DNA from: Microbispora sp. ZYX-F-249 | GTDB taxonomy: Bacteria; Actinomycetota; Actinomycetes; Streptosporangiales; Streptosporangiaceae | Assembly: GCF_039649665.1 (NCBI RefSeq) | Contig: NZ_JBDJAW010000012.1 | Coordinates: forward strand, 1 to 64,000 | Direction: 5' to 3' | DNA: 64,000 bases | Part shown: positions 17,856 through 26,569 of the stretch, one piece after another | Layout: every line of letters starts with the position of its first letter | How positions within the stretch are numbered: position 1 is the stretch's first letter | Notes under the pieces: model-generated | Seen by the model: the letters and a program-made list of their open reading frames with translations, nothing else | Told to the model about the DNA's origin: nothing | The model's database searches: none | Program-made: the position numbers and the translations under genes

Positions 17856-18913
17856 ACTTGGGAGGCTACCCAGTCATACTGTCGGCGGTCCACCGGTTCG
17901 CGGAAAAGCCCCGGCGAGGTGGCGGGCACACGGCAGGCGAACCGGACGGCTCTCGTCGGCGCGGTCTCCTGGTCGCCGCGGGCCGCGCTCACCCGCACCT
18001 CGTACGTTCCCGCGCCGGGCAGCCGCAGGTCGCAGCCGCAGGCCGCGATCGGCAGCGGCGAACGCTCGAATCCCGTTCCGGCGTCCACGTCGCGCAGATC
18101 GAGCCAGTAGCCGCTCGCGCCGAAGACCCGCGACCAGGAGACCCGGGCCGTGGAGCCGCGGACCGCCACGGTGAGCCCGCCGGGCGGGCGGATCGGCAGC
18201 GGCTCGGCGACGGCGGGAACCGGCGTGGCGAAGTCCAGCCGCCCGCCGTGGAAGGCCCGGGAGTAGGCGTCCGCGAAGGCCTTGGCGATTTTGAACTCGC
18301 CGGCGCTGTTGGGGTGCAGCCCGTCGTAGGTGTCGGCGTACGGGTCGTAGACGGCCGCGAGGCCGACGGGGACGACGGGGGAGTCCGGCGTGGACAGGGC
18401 GGCAAGGACACCCGGCAGGCGCGCGTTGTACGCCTCGACGATCCCCGGCAGGTGCGGCAGATGGGGCAGCGGAGTGCGCCGGACGACGTCGGCCACGAGG
18501 AAACGCAGGTCCGGGCGGACCGCGCGGGCCCGGCGCACGAACTCCCCGACGTGGGCCAGCAGCCGCTCGGGGCCGCTCACGCCCCAGGCGAGGTCGTTGA
18601 ACCCCAGCGCGACCATGAGGTGGTCGGGCCGGTGGGCGGCGACGGCGTCCGCGACGCCGCCCCTGGCCTCGTCCATCAGGCCGCCCCAGCGGGCGTGGTG
18701 CCGGTCGCCGGGGAAGACGATCCCCGGGCGGTAGCCGCCCGCGCGCACCTCGGCGGCGCCCTCCTCGGACGCCAGGTCGGGCAGGGCGCAGGTGCCCGTC
18801 CACGGCCCGGCGAACCGCACGGGCTCGCCGCACGCGGCGAAGTGGCGGGCCAGCCGGTACCGCCAGGTGTAGTCGCCCTCCAGGCCGTGGCTGATCGAGT
18901 CACCCACGATCAT
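17852..18913 (-). CDS. SGNH/GDSL hydrolase with C-terminal Fn3-like domain
   Basis: 353 residues. SGNH blocks: MIVGDSISHG (block I, nucleophile Ser), ALGFNDLAWG (block III, G-x-N-D) and YDGLHPNSAGEFKIA (block V, D-x-x-H), covering residues 1-215. Residues about 240-340 look like a fibronectin-III-like domain (PPGGLTVAVRG ... VSWSRVFGASGYWLDLRDV ... TYEVRVSAARG). No signal peptide is present because the protein begins at block I; an upstream stop at 18956 rules out a longer form, so the protein is either cytoplasmic or has lost its leader. Its stop overlaps the antitoxin start. Confidence 0.82.
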   Translation of the reverse strand: MIVGDSISHGLEGDYTWRYRLARHFAACGEPVRFAGPWTGTCALPDLASEEGAAEVRAGGYRPGIVFPGDRHHARWGGLMDEARGGVADAVAAHRPDHLMVALGFNDLAWGVSGPERLLAHVGEFVRRARAVRPDLRFLVADVVRRTPLPHLPHLPGIVEAYNARLPGVLAALSTPDSPVVPVGLAAVYDPYADTYDGLHPNSAGEFKIAKAFADAYSRAFHGGRLDFATPVPAVAEPLPIRPPGGLTVAVRGSTARVSWSRVFGASGYWLDLRDVDAGTGFERSPLPIAACGCDLRLPGAGTYEVRVSAARGDQETAPTRAVRFACRVPATSPGLFREPVDRRQYDWVASQV

Positions 18914-18955
18914 GATCGTCGGACGCGGAATGGCACGCCTCCCGGGGATCGTCCG

Positions 18956-19423
18956 TCACCGGCCGGCCGTCGCGGCGGTGCGGGCACCGAGCAGGTTCCG
19001 CACCGGCCGGGCGTACGCGGCGTACAGGATGCCGAGCGCGGCCAGCAGCAGCAGCGCGGTGAACACCCACTCCATCGAACCACCGGGGCCGTAGACCCGG
19101 TTCTGCCGCCCCACGTCCACGGCCGCGGTCCGCTGCCCCTCGCGCAGCATGTCGCGGTCGGCGCCGTACAGCGCGACGCCGGTCCGGCGGACCGCGCCGT
19201 CGGACGAGCGGAAGTCGCCCGTCCAGGTGCAGGACTCGTGCCCGGGGTGGCGGACGCACTCCACCCGCCGGGCGGTGAACGACCCGGGCACGCCGTCCGC
19301 CCGGGCGGCCCGTACGACGGGACCGATGCTCGGCACGGCCAGGAAGAGCAGGAAGACCGCGAGGAAGGTGAGGACGGCGATGAAGAACGGGGAGCGGCCG
19401 CCCGCCCCGGACCCGGCCGTCAC
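18956..19423 (-). CDS. Membrane protein of unknown function
   Basis: 155 residues, GTG start. It has a first helix at about 12-30 (FFIAVLTFLAVFLLFLAV), an extracytoplasmic loop of about 85 residues with two cysteines (RVECVRHPGHESCTWTGDF), and a second helix (MEWVFTALLLLAALGILYAA). The loop cysteines could form a disulfide. I do not recognise a family. It is followed after 42 bases by the SGNH hydrolase and preceded by the histidine-rich membrane protein at 19428, so all five genes 19994-17176 may be one transcript. Confidence 0.65.
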   Translation of the reverse strand: MTAGSGAGGRSPFFIAVLTFLAVFLLFLAVPSIGPVVRAARADGVPGSFTARRVECVRHPGHESCTWTGDFRSSDGAVRRTGVALYGADRDMLREGQRTAAVDVGRQNRVYGPGGSMEWVFTALLLLAALGILYAAYARPVRNLLGARTAATAGR

Positions 19424-19427
19424 GCCG

Positions 19428-19994
19428 TCACCTCGCGAGCGCCGGGGCGCAGGAGCAGGCCATCAGCGCGCGCTCGGCGGTGCTGGGACGACGGTGGAGG
19501 ATCATCGCGACGACCATCGGGATCGTCACGAGGGTGTTGTAGAACAGGTGCAGCTCCATGCGCGGCACCAGCAACTGGATGATGCTGGTGGGCGCCGGGC
19601 GGCCCAGCAGGTTCGCTCCGGCCAGCGCCTGCACGAGCAGCAGGAAGTGCTCGAAATGGTGCCAGACCTGGATCCCGAGGGACACGTTCCACCAGACGCG
19701 GGCCCGGCCGGTGAAGCCGTGCCTGAGCATGATCAGCCCGACCAGCATCAGCAGGGCGTAGCCGTAGTGCATCCACTCGGACGTGACCAGCCACGGGAAG
19801 GGCAGGCCGAGCACGCCGCGGGCTTCGGGAAGGCTCCAGCCGAGCACGTAGACCTGGATGGCCTGGGCGATGTGCTCGCCCCAGTGGGCCACGACGATGA
19901 AGGCGAAGACACCGAGCGCGGCGCGGTGGTGCCGGGCGTTGAGCTCCCCTCCCCGGCGGGAGGGGTGGAATGCGGAAACCGCTTCGGTCGCCAT
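19428..19994 (-). CDS. Histidine-rich polytopic membrane protein, unknown function
   Basis: 188 residues from MATEAVSAFHP (ATG 19994; an in-frame extension to 20045 is possible). About five membrane helices, several carrying histidines: VFAFIVVAHWGEHIAQAIQ, SEWMHYGYALLMLVG, IQVWHHFEHFLLLVQ and MELHLFYNTLVTIPM. Histidines within helices suggest heme or metal binding, but no family is recognised. It lies 4 bases upstream of the next gene (stop 19428, next start 19423). Confidence 0.65.
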   Translation of the reverse strand: MATEAVSAFHPSRRGGELNARHHRAALGVFAFIVVAHWGEHIAQAIQVYVLGWSLPEARGVLGLPFPWLVTSEWMHYGYALLMLVGLIMLRHGFTGRARVWWNVSLGIQVWHHFEHFLLLVQALAGANLLGRPAPTSIIQLLVPRMELHLFYNTLVTIPMVVAMILHRRPSTAERALMACSCAPALAR

Positions 19995-20125
19995 GCGCAA
20001 ACCTCGATCCGGGAGGGGTGGACTGCGGGCCCGGCACGGGATCACGGGCCCGTACGCCCCATTGTTCGATCACGCTCGCGCGGCGCCTTCTTCCATCGTG
20101 CGGTGTTCGATCGCAGGCACGCGGA

Positions 20126-20154
20126 CGGCCCCGCACGCGGAGAGTGCGGGGCCG
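20126..20154 (-). terminator. Hairpin terminator after the arginine-rich protein gene
   Basis: A perfect 11-bp stem, CGGCCCCGCAC (20126-20136) pairing with GTGCGGGGCCG (20144-20154), with a 7-base loop. It lies 57 bases past the stop of the gene at 20211. No T-run follows, as usual in high-GC actinomycetes. Confidence 0.7.
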
Positions 20155-20210
20155 CCTCCGATACCGGGATCGGATACCCACGTGGTGCCGGGCCGTGCGG
20201 CTCCGGCCGG

Positions 20211-20960
20211 TCAGCGCGTCCGGAACGACGACCGGCGCTCGTATCGGACGCTCGTGAACCGCTGCTGCTCGTACCGGGGGCCGCCCCGGTAGGCCGTCTC
20301 CCTCAGGCGCTCGCTGCGCCGGGACTCCACTCGTTTGACGAGGCGGTCACGCCGGCCCGACACCCTCTCGACCAGGCGGGAGCGCCGCTCGTCGACCCTC
20401 TTGGACACCCGTGCGGTCCGGGCCGACTCCCTCGTGCGCAGCTCGGACAGCCGTTCCCGCATCCGGTAGCGCACCGGTGCCGTACGGACCGTGCCGTAGC
20501 TCACCGACCGTGCCCGGTAGCGCTCGGAACGGTACTCGGACCGGGTGCGCGTGCCGTCGTGGTACGAGGCGGGCGGGTCGGCGGCGGGCGGGTCGGACCC
20601 GGTGCTCCCGGACGCCTGCCACTCGCTCGCCCTGATCCGGTCGCGTTCGGCGCGGGCCTCGGCCCTGATGCGGTCCCGGTCGGCCCGGCCCTGGGCCCTG
20701 ATGCGGTCGCGTTCCGCCCGCGCCTGATCGACGATGCTCTGCTCCTCGGCCTGCGCCTGCTCGGCGGTCATCATCGGGGGGCTCTCCGAGTACGCGATGG
20801 CCTGCGCCGAGCCGCCCGGCTCGCTCCCTCGGGGCGCGATACCGGCCGCGGCGTAGCCGCCGGCGGCGAAGGCGGGACCGCTCAGGACCGCGGCGCCTCC
20901 CGCCGTCATCGCCGAGACGAAGACAGTCGCTAATGCCAGCTGTCTGCACTTGCGGTACAT
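20211..20960 (-). CDS. Secreted arginine-rich coiled-coil repeat protein
   Basis: 249 residues. A signal peptide (K/R-containing start, hydrophobic core, likely cleavage after GPAFA near residue 32) is followed by three 11-residue repeats at about 81-113 (RAERDRIRAQG, RADRDRIRAEA, RAERDRIRASE) that should form an undecad coiled coil. The C-terminal 120 residues are extremely Arg/Ser/Glu rich (SERLRETAYRG, ERRSSFRTR). ATG 20960 has a strong AAGGAGG ribosome site. No enzymatic motif and no known family recognised. The mature chain would be strongly basic, so binding to anionic wall polymer or nucleic acid is conceivable. Confidence 0.75.
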   Translation of the reverse strand: MYRKCRQLALATVFVSAMTAGGAAVLSGPAFAAGGYAAAGIAPRGSEPGGSAQAIAYSESPPMMTAEQAQAEEQSIVDQARAERDRIRAQGRADRDRIRAEARAERDRIRASEWQASGSTGSDPPAADPPASYHDGTRTRSEYRSERYRARSVSYGTVRTAPVRYRMRERLSELRTRESARTARVSKRVDERRSRLVERVSGRRDRLVKRVESRRSERLRETAYRGGPRYEQQRFTSVRYERRSSFRTR

Positions 20961-21376
20961 GGTGCCTCCTTGAGCCCGACTGGGCCGGGCGGATCAGATC
21001 ACCAGGGTTTCGTGGTCTCCTGGATCCGGCCGCGGCTCACCCCTGGGCCGCCCCGCCGGACGACGGGAATCGGTGTGGTGGACGAGGGGTGTTTCGCCGG
21101 GCGCATCGCGCCTTGCGGCCTTGTCTCGATCCTCCGCCGGGCCGCGCGAAACCGTCTAGGGCGTTTGACCCAAGCGTGCCCTCCGGCCTCGGAGGATCTG
21201 ACCGCCGGGGGCAGCGCTGCGGAAGTATCGGCCGGGGTGTTTGCGGCCCCTTGTACGCACGAGCAGCCTGGGGTTGCCCCGGCAATTCTCCGGTCGCATC
21301 CGTCACTCCCGGCACGCTCGGCGAGCCGGCCGCCTCCCGCGAGGCGGGTACACCCAGGGGCGAGGGGGTGGGGCGG
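20961..21376. other. Intergenic region between divergent genes, 416 bases
   Basis: No convincing coding frame. It should contain the promoters of the arginine-rich protein (minus) and the SDR (plus). I see no long inverted repeat or recognisable operator; codon-like GC pattern is weak. Confidence 0.5.
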
Positions 21377-22123
21377 ATGCGGCTGGCGGGGGCACGGGTG
21401 CTCGTCACGGGCGCGTCGTCGGGGATCGGCGCCGCCACGGCGCTGGAGCTGTCGGCGCGCGGCGCGCGGCTGGTGCTGTCCGGGCGCGACGAGGAGGCGC
21501 TCGCCGGCGTCGCCGCCCGGACCGGCGGCGAGGCGCTGCCCGCCGACCTGTCCGACGGCACCGTCGACCGGGGCGCGGACCTCGCCGTACGCGCCGGGCG
21601 GGTGGACGTGCTGGTGGCGTGCGCGGGCGAGGGCTGGAGCGGGCCGCTCGCGCGGATGTCCGGCGGCACGGCCGAACGCGTGATCGCGGTCAACCTGACG
21701 GCTCACCTGCAGCTCACCCGGCTGCTGCTGCCCGGGATGATCGAGCGCGGCCGGGGCCACCTCGTCTACGTCGCCTCGATCGCCGGTGTGGTCGGCGTGC
21801 GGGAGGAGGCGGTGTACGCCGCGAGCAAGGCGGGCCTGCTGGCCTTCGCCGAGAGCCTGCGCTACGAACTGCCGGAGGTCGGCGTGACCGCCGTGGTGCC
21901 CGGGGTGGTCGACACGCCGTTCTTCGCCCGGCGCGGCAGGCCGTACACCCGCCGCAGGCCGGCGCCCGTCCCGCCGGAGCGGGTGGCCCGGGCCATCGCG
22001 GTCGCCGTCGAGCGCGGGCGGGCCGAGGTGTACGTGCCGGCCTGGCTGCGCCTGCCCGCCCGCCTGCACGGGGCCGCGCCCGGGGCGTTCCGCGTCCTCG
22101 CCCGCCGCTTCGGCCGCCCGTGA
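21377..22123 (+). CDS. Short-chain dehydrogenase/reductase
   Basis: 248 residues, classical SDR: cofactor motif GASSGIG near residue 14, catalytic YAASK (Y-x-x-x-K) near 155 with the upstream Ser in YVASIAGVVG, and PGVVDTPF. Start ATG 21377 after GAGGGGG. It is convergent with hpnH (11 bases between stops). Being beside the hopanoid operon it could act on a hopanoid side-chain intermediate, but SDR substrate cannot be deduced, and the opposite strand argues against co-transcription. Confidence 0.87.
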   Translation: MRLAGARVLVTGASSGIGAATALELSARGARLVLSGRDEEALAGVAARTGGEALPADLSDGTVDRGADLAVRAGRVDVLVACAGEGWSGPLARMSGGTAERVIAVNLTAHLQLTRLLLPGMIERGRGHLVYVASIAGVVGVREEAVYAASKAGLLAFAESLRYELPEVGVTAVVPGVVDTPFFARRGRPYTRRRPAPVPPERVARAIAVAVERGRAEVYVPAWLRLPARLHGAAPGAFRVLARRFGRP

Positions 22124-22134
22124 ACGCGTGACCG

Positions 22135-23139
22135 TCAGGTGCCGCGCAGCGCGCGCAGGGACTCGCGCAGCGAGCCGAGGGTGGCGAAGACCGCCGTCGG
22201 CTCGTAGCCGCAGTGCGCCATGCAGTTGGCGCAGCGCGCGTCCCGCCCCCGGCCGTAGGAGTCCCAGTCGGTCTCCTCGACCAGCTCCCGGTAGGTCTTC
22301 GCGTACCCGTCGGCCATCAGGTAGCAGGGCCGCTGCCAGCCGAACACCGAGTAGGACGGGATCGCCCAGGCCGTGCAGGGGAAGTCGGTCTTCCCCTCGA
22401 GGAAGTCGAGGAACAGCGGCGAGTGGTTGAACCGCCAGCGCCTGCGGTTGCCGCCCGCGAACGCGGCGCGGAACAGCTCCCGCGTCTGCCGCACGCCCAG
22501 GAAGCAGTCCTGGTCGGGCGCCTTCTCGTAGGCGTACCCCGGCGAGATCATCATCTGGTCGACGCGCAGCTCGTCGTTGAGGAAGTCGAGCACCTCGACG
22601 ACCGTGCGCGGGCTGTCCCCGGCGAAGAACGTGGTGTTGGTGGTGACGCGGAAGCCGCGCCGCCGGCACTCGCGCACCGCCGCGACCGCCTCGTCGAACA
22701 CGCCCTCCTTGCACACCGACGCGTCGTGCCGCTCGCGCAGGCCGTCGATGTGGACGGCCCAGGCGAAGTAGGGCGACGGCTCGAACCGGTCGATCTTGCG
22801 CGGGATCAGCAGCGCGTTGGTGCACAGGAAGACGTACTTCCTGCGGGCCACCAGCTGCTCGACCATCTCCCCGATCTGGGGGTGCATGAGCGGCTCCCCG
22901 CCCGCAATCGACACCATCGGGGCGCCGCACTCCTCGACGGCGGCCACCGCCTGCTCGACCGGCATGCGCTGTTTCAGCACGCCGGCCGGATGCTGGATCT
23001 TCCCGCAGCCCGCGCACTTCAGGTTGCACGCGAACAACGGCTCGAGTTCGAGCAGCAGCGGGAACCTCTCCCGCCGGCGCAGCCGCTGGCGCAGGATGTA
23101 AGCGCCGACGCGCAGGCTCTGACGTAAGGGCATCGGCAT
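22135..23139 (-). CDS. hpnH: Adenosyl-hopene transferase HpnH (radical SAM)
   Basis: 334 residues. Radical SAM cluster CxxxCxxC at Cys38, Cys42 and Cys45 (ACNLKCAGCGK), SAM-binding GGEPLMHP, and a C-terminal cysteine set (RCANCMAHCGYEP). HpnH joins the 5'-deoxyadenosyl group to diploptene to give adenosylhopane, the first step in making extended bacteriohopanepolyols. The ATG shares its A with the upstream TGA (TGATG at 23137-23141), so it is coupled to the HpnG-IspH fusion. Last gene of the hopanoid operon. Confidence 0.94.
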   Translation of the reverse strand: MPMPLRQSLRVGAYILRQRLRRRERFPLLLELEPLFACNLKCAGCGKIQHPAGVLKQRMPVEQAVAAVEECGAPMVSIAGGEPLMHPQIGEMVEQLVARRKYVFLCTNALLIPRKIDRFEPSPYFAWAVHIDGLRERHDASVCKEGVFDEAVAAVRECRRRGFRVTTNTTFFAGDSPRTVVEVLDFLNDELRVDQMMISPGYAYEKAPDQDCFLGVRQTRELFRAAFAGGNRRRWRFNHSPLFLDFLEGKTDFPCTAWAIPSYSVFGWQRPCYLMADGYAKTYRELVEETDWDSYGRGRDARCANCMAHCGYEPTAVFATLGSLRESLRALRGT

Positions 23140-24665
23140 CAGGGCCGTACCTCCTTCGGCAACGTGAACTCGACGTTCTCCTCGGTCACCCGCCGCTCCT
23201 CCACCTCCAGCGGGCCGAGGCCGCCGAGGGCCGCCACGACGGCGTCCACCAGCGAGCCGGGCGTCGACGCCCCGGCGGTCAGCCCGACCGTCCGCACTCC
23301 GCGCAGCCAGTCGAGCGCGACGTCGCCCGGACCGTCGACCAGGCGGACGAGCGGCGCCCCGCCACCTTGCGACGCGTCACCGGAGCGCCCGGCGACCTCG
23401 GCGAGGCGCAGGGCGTTGGAGGAGTTCGCCGACCCGACGACCAGGACCAGGCCCGCCTCCGCGGCGACGGCGCGCACCGCGCGCTGCCGGTTGGTCGTCG
23501 CGTAGCAGATGTCGTCGCCGCGCGGGCCCTCGGCGTCCGGGAAGCGCCGCCGGACCGCCGCCGCCACCCGCCCGGCCTCGTCGGCCGCGAGCGTGGTCTG
23601 GGTGAGGTAGGCGACCCCGCGATCCGGCGGCAGCCCCTCGACGCCGGCCTCGTCCTCGACCAGCACGCCCGCGCCGGGCACCTCCCCGAGCACGCCCTCG
23701 ACCTCCTCGTGCCCGGCGTGGCCGATCAGCACAACGAGGTCGCCCCGCGCGGCGAACCTGCGGGCCTCCGCGTGGACCTTGGCGACCAGCGGGCAGGTCG
23801 CGTCGACGACGCGCAGCCCGCGCCGCGCCGCCTCCTCCCGCACGGCGGGCGCGACCCCGTGCGCGGAGAAGACGGTCACCGCGCCCTGCGGCACCTGCGC
23901 GAGATCGTCGACGAACACCGCGCCGCGCAGCTCCAGGTCGCGTACGACGTGGATGTTGTGCACGATCTGCTTGCGCACGTACACGGGTGCGCCGAACCGG
24001 TCCAGCGCGCGCTCCACGATCTCGATGGCCCGCTCGACCCCGGCGCAGAACGAGCGGGGCGAGGCCAGCAGGACCCGGCGCGGGCCCACGGCCGCCGCCC
24101 ACCGCGCCAGCACCGGGCCGATCCGGGCGAGCGCGCGGCGCGCGGCGACCGCGCCGCCCAGAGTGGCGGGGTTCAGCAGGGGAGCGCCGGGGGTGTCCAC
24201 GATGACCCGCACGGCCGCGAACGGCCGCCCGCCCGCGGCTTGCGCGAGAGGAGCGCTCTCCATGTCGACGGCGCAGGCGCCCTCGCGGGCCAGGGCGAGG
24301 CGGGCGCGGCCCGTCACTATCCCCGGCGCGGTGACGAGCGGGCCGGTGCGGGCGGGCAGTCCCGCCCGGAGGAGCTCTCCGGCGAGCAGCGGGGCCGACG
24401 GGCACGGCCAGACCCGGCCGCCGGAGCGGACCTCGGTGGCGACGAGCACGTCCCCGGGGCGCAGGCCGTCGTGGAGGGCCCCGCCGAAGCCGGTGACGGC
24501 GAGGGCGGCGGCGGGCGGGAGCAGGGCCGCCGCGCGCGCCGCCCGGTCCGGCCCCATCCCGATCCGGAAGACCCGCACACGGGGATGGTCGCGCCCGGGC
24601 CGCAGGCCGCGGACGACGGCCCGGGCCTCCATTCCCAGCGCCGTGCACACGATCAGGCCGGTCAT
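23139..24665 (-). CDS. ispH: Fusion: HpnG-like adenosylhopane nucleosidase + IspH (HMBPP reductase)
   Basis: 508 residues in one uninterrupted frame. Residues 1-190 are a nucleoside-phosphorylase fold ([20 protein letters not shown] near 57; [12 protein letters not shown] near 130, with the nucleoside-binding Glu), as in HpnG, which removes adenine from adenosylhopane. Residues 195-508 are a complete IspH, the 4Fe-4S enzyme making IPP and DMAPP: cluster cysteines Cys207 (SFCAGVERA), Cys291 (DATCPLV) and Cys387 (ICYATTNRQ), substrate residues in [17 protein letters not shown] and [10 protein letters not shown], and LTAGASTP near the end. The start overlaps the shc stop (ATGA); the next gene, hpnH, shares its stop. 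All catalytic residues of both halves are kept, so both activities are expected. Confidence 0.9.
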   Translation of the reverse strand: MTGLIVCTALGMEARAVVRGLRPGRDHPRVRVFRIGMGPDRAARAAALLPPAAALAVTGFGGALHDGLRPGDVLVATEVRSGGRVWPCPSAPLLAGELLRAGLPARTGPLVTAPGIVTGRARLALAREGACAVDMESAPLAQAAGGRPFAAVRVIVDTPGAPLLNPATLGGAVAARRALARIGPVLARWAAAVGPRRVLLASPRSFCAGVERAIEIVERALDRFGAPVYVRKQIVHNIHVVRDLELRGAVFVDDLAQVPQGAVTVFSAHGVAPAVREEAARRGLRVVDATCPLVAKVHAEARRFAARGDLVVLIGHAGHEEVEGVLGEVPGAGVLVEDEAGVEGLPPDRGVAYLTQTTLAADEAGRVAAAVRRRFPDAEGPRGDDICYATTNRQRAVRAVAAEAGLVLVVGSANSSNALRLAEVAGRSGDASQGGGAPLVRLVDGPGDVALDWLRGVRTVGLTAGASTPGSLVDAVVAALGGLGPLEVEERRVTEENVEFTLPKEVRP

Positions 24666-26569
24666 GGCGTCACCTCCCGGGCACGCAGGTAGCGGCCGAG
24701 CGCGCTGAGGGGGAAGACGAGACGGTAGAGGTGGTAGTTGATGAAGAAGTCGCCGGGAAAGCCCGTCCCGGTGTAGTGCGGCTCGTCCCACGTGCCGTCG
24801 GGGCGCTGGCTGCCGGCCAGCCAGGCCGCGCCCCTGTCCACGGACCGGCCGCGCTCCCCGGCGGCGAGCAGGCCGATGAGGGCCCACGCCGTCTGCGAGG
24901 CGGTCGGCTCGCCCCGCCCGATCCACGCGGGGTCGCGGTAGGAGCGCATGTCCTCGCCCCAGCCGCCGCAGGGGTGCTGGTGCGCCTCCAGCCAGGCCAC
25001 GGCCCGCCGTACGCAGGGGGCGCCGGGCGGCATCCCGGCCGCCGTGAGGGCGGGCAGCACCGCGCCGGTGCCGTACACGTGGTTGGCCCCCCATCGGCCG
25101 AACCACGAGCCGTCGGGCTCCTGGGCCCGCAGCAGCCACCGCACGGCCCGCCGTACGACGGGGGAACGGGCCAGGCCCTCGGCCGCCAGCGCCTCGACCA
25201 CGTGCGCGGTCACGTCGGCCGTCGGCGGGTCGATGACCGCGCCGAAGTCGCAGAACGGCAGCCGCAGGCACAGCGTGCGGGTGTTGTCGGCGTCGAAGGC
25301 GGCGAACCCTCCGTCGCGGCAGGCCATCCCGGCCATCCAGCGCAGCCCCCGCGCCACCGCCGGCCGGGCGTCGGGCCGGCCCCACCGGCGCAGCGCGAGG
25401 ACCACCTCCGCCGTGTCGTCGACGTCGGGGTAGCCGTCGTTGTCGAACTCGAACGCCCAGCCGCCCGGCGCGAGCCCCGGCCGCCGCACCGCCCAGTCGC
25501 CGGGCCCGCGCACCTCCTCGCGCAGCAGCCACTCGCCCGCTCTGTCCAGCGCGGGGTGGTCGCGGGGCAGGCCGGCGTCCAGGAGGGCGGTCATCGCGAG
25601 CGCGGTGTCCCAGACGGGCGACTGGCACGCCTCCAGCCTGCGCGTGCCGTTCTCCCTGATGGTGAACCTGTCCAGCCCGGCCAGGCCGGCCCGCATGACG
25701 GGATGGTCCAGGCCGTACCCGCTCAGGCTCAGGGCGATCAGCGAGTAGACCCAGGGAGGCTGGATGCCGCCCCAGGAGCCGTCGGCCTCCTGCCGGGCCA
25801 CGACCCACTCGGCGGCCCGCCGCAGCGCGGCGCGGCGCAGCCCGGCGAGCGGCCGCCGTTCGTAGCGGTGCAGGGCGCGGTCGAGCGCCGCGAACGCCGC
25901 GTCCCAGCCGGTACGCGCGGCGCGTTCATGTCGCGGGCGCGGCGCGCGCCCGGCCCGCAGCTCCGGCAAATCGAACGGCAGCGGGCGGACCGGCCGGTGC
26001 GCGGTCACGATCGTGAGCGGCACGATGGTCTGCCGCGCCCAGCAGGCCCAGTCGTAGACGTTCAGCGGGCACCACGGCGGCAGGAACATGATCTCCGGTG
26101 GGATCACCGGCAGGTCCTCCCACCGCCACCGGCCGAACAGGGCGAGCCAGATCCGGGTGAAGACCCGGGCCGACTCGACGCCGCCGGCTTCGCGCGCGTA
26201 GGCCGCCGCGGCGCGCATGTGCGGGGCCGAGCGCGGGTCGCCCGCCAGGCGCAGCGCGGTGTACGCCTCGACCGTGGTGGACAGGTCGCCGGGACCGTCG
26301 TGGAAGTTGGCCCAGGTGCCGTCCGCCCGCTGCTGCGACCTGATCCACCGGGCGGCCTCGGCCGTCTCCCGCGCGGTCCGCACGCCGAGGAACTCGCGCA
26401 GCAGGAGGTCCTCGGCGTCCATCGTCACGTTGGTCCGCAGCTCGCCCTTCCACCATCCCCCGGGCGCCTGCAGGCCGAGCAGGTGGTCGCGGGCCGCCCT
26501 CAGGGCGGTCCCGGCGCGGGCGGCACCGGTGGCTACCCCGGTGGTGACGCCGGTGGTGACGCCGGTCAC
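24662..26569 (-). CDS. shc: Squalene-hopene cyclase
   Basis: 635 residues, typical length. The protonating DVDDTAE motif is at residues 382-388; repeated QW motifs (such as [28 protein letters not shown]) are spread over the two alpha-barrel domains; [10 protein letters not shown] forms part of the membrane-channel region. It cyclises squalene to hopene/hopanol at the membrane. GTG 26569 overlaps the hpnE stop (GTGA). The first residues [15 protein letters not shown] come from 12-bp tandem repeats, so the true start could lie among several GTG codons. Confidence 0.95.
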   Translation of the reverse strand: MTGVTTGVTTGVATGAARAGTALRAARDHLLGLQAPGGWWKGELRTNVTMDAEDLLLREFLGVRTARETAEAARWIRSQQRADGTWANFHDGPGDLSTTVEAYTALRLAGDPRSAPHMRAAAAYAREAGGVESARVFTRIWLALFGRWRWEDLPVIPPEIMFLPPWCPLNVYDWACWARQTIVPLTIVTAHRPVRPLPFDLPELRAGRAPRPRHERAARTGWDAAFAALDRALHRYERRPLAGLRRAALRRAAEWVVARQEADGSWGGIQPPWVYSLIALSLSGYGLDHPVMRAGLAGLDRFTIRENGTRRLEACQSPVWDTALAMTALLDAGLPRDHPALDRAGEWLLREEVRGPGDWAVRRPGLAPGGWAFEFDNDGYPDVDDTAEVVLALRRWGRPDARPAVARGLRWMAGMACRDGGFAAFDADNTRTLCLRLPFCDFGAVIDPPTADVTAHVVEALAAEGLARSPVVRRAVRWLLRAQEPDGSWFGRWGANHVYGTGAVLPALTAAGMPPGAPCVRRAVAWLEAHQHPCGGWGEDMRSYRDPAWIGRGEPTASQTAWALIGLLAAGERGRSVDRGAAWLAGSQRPDGTWDEPHYTGTGFPGDFFINYHLYRLVFPLSALGRYLRAREVTP

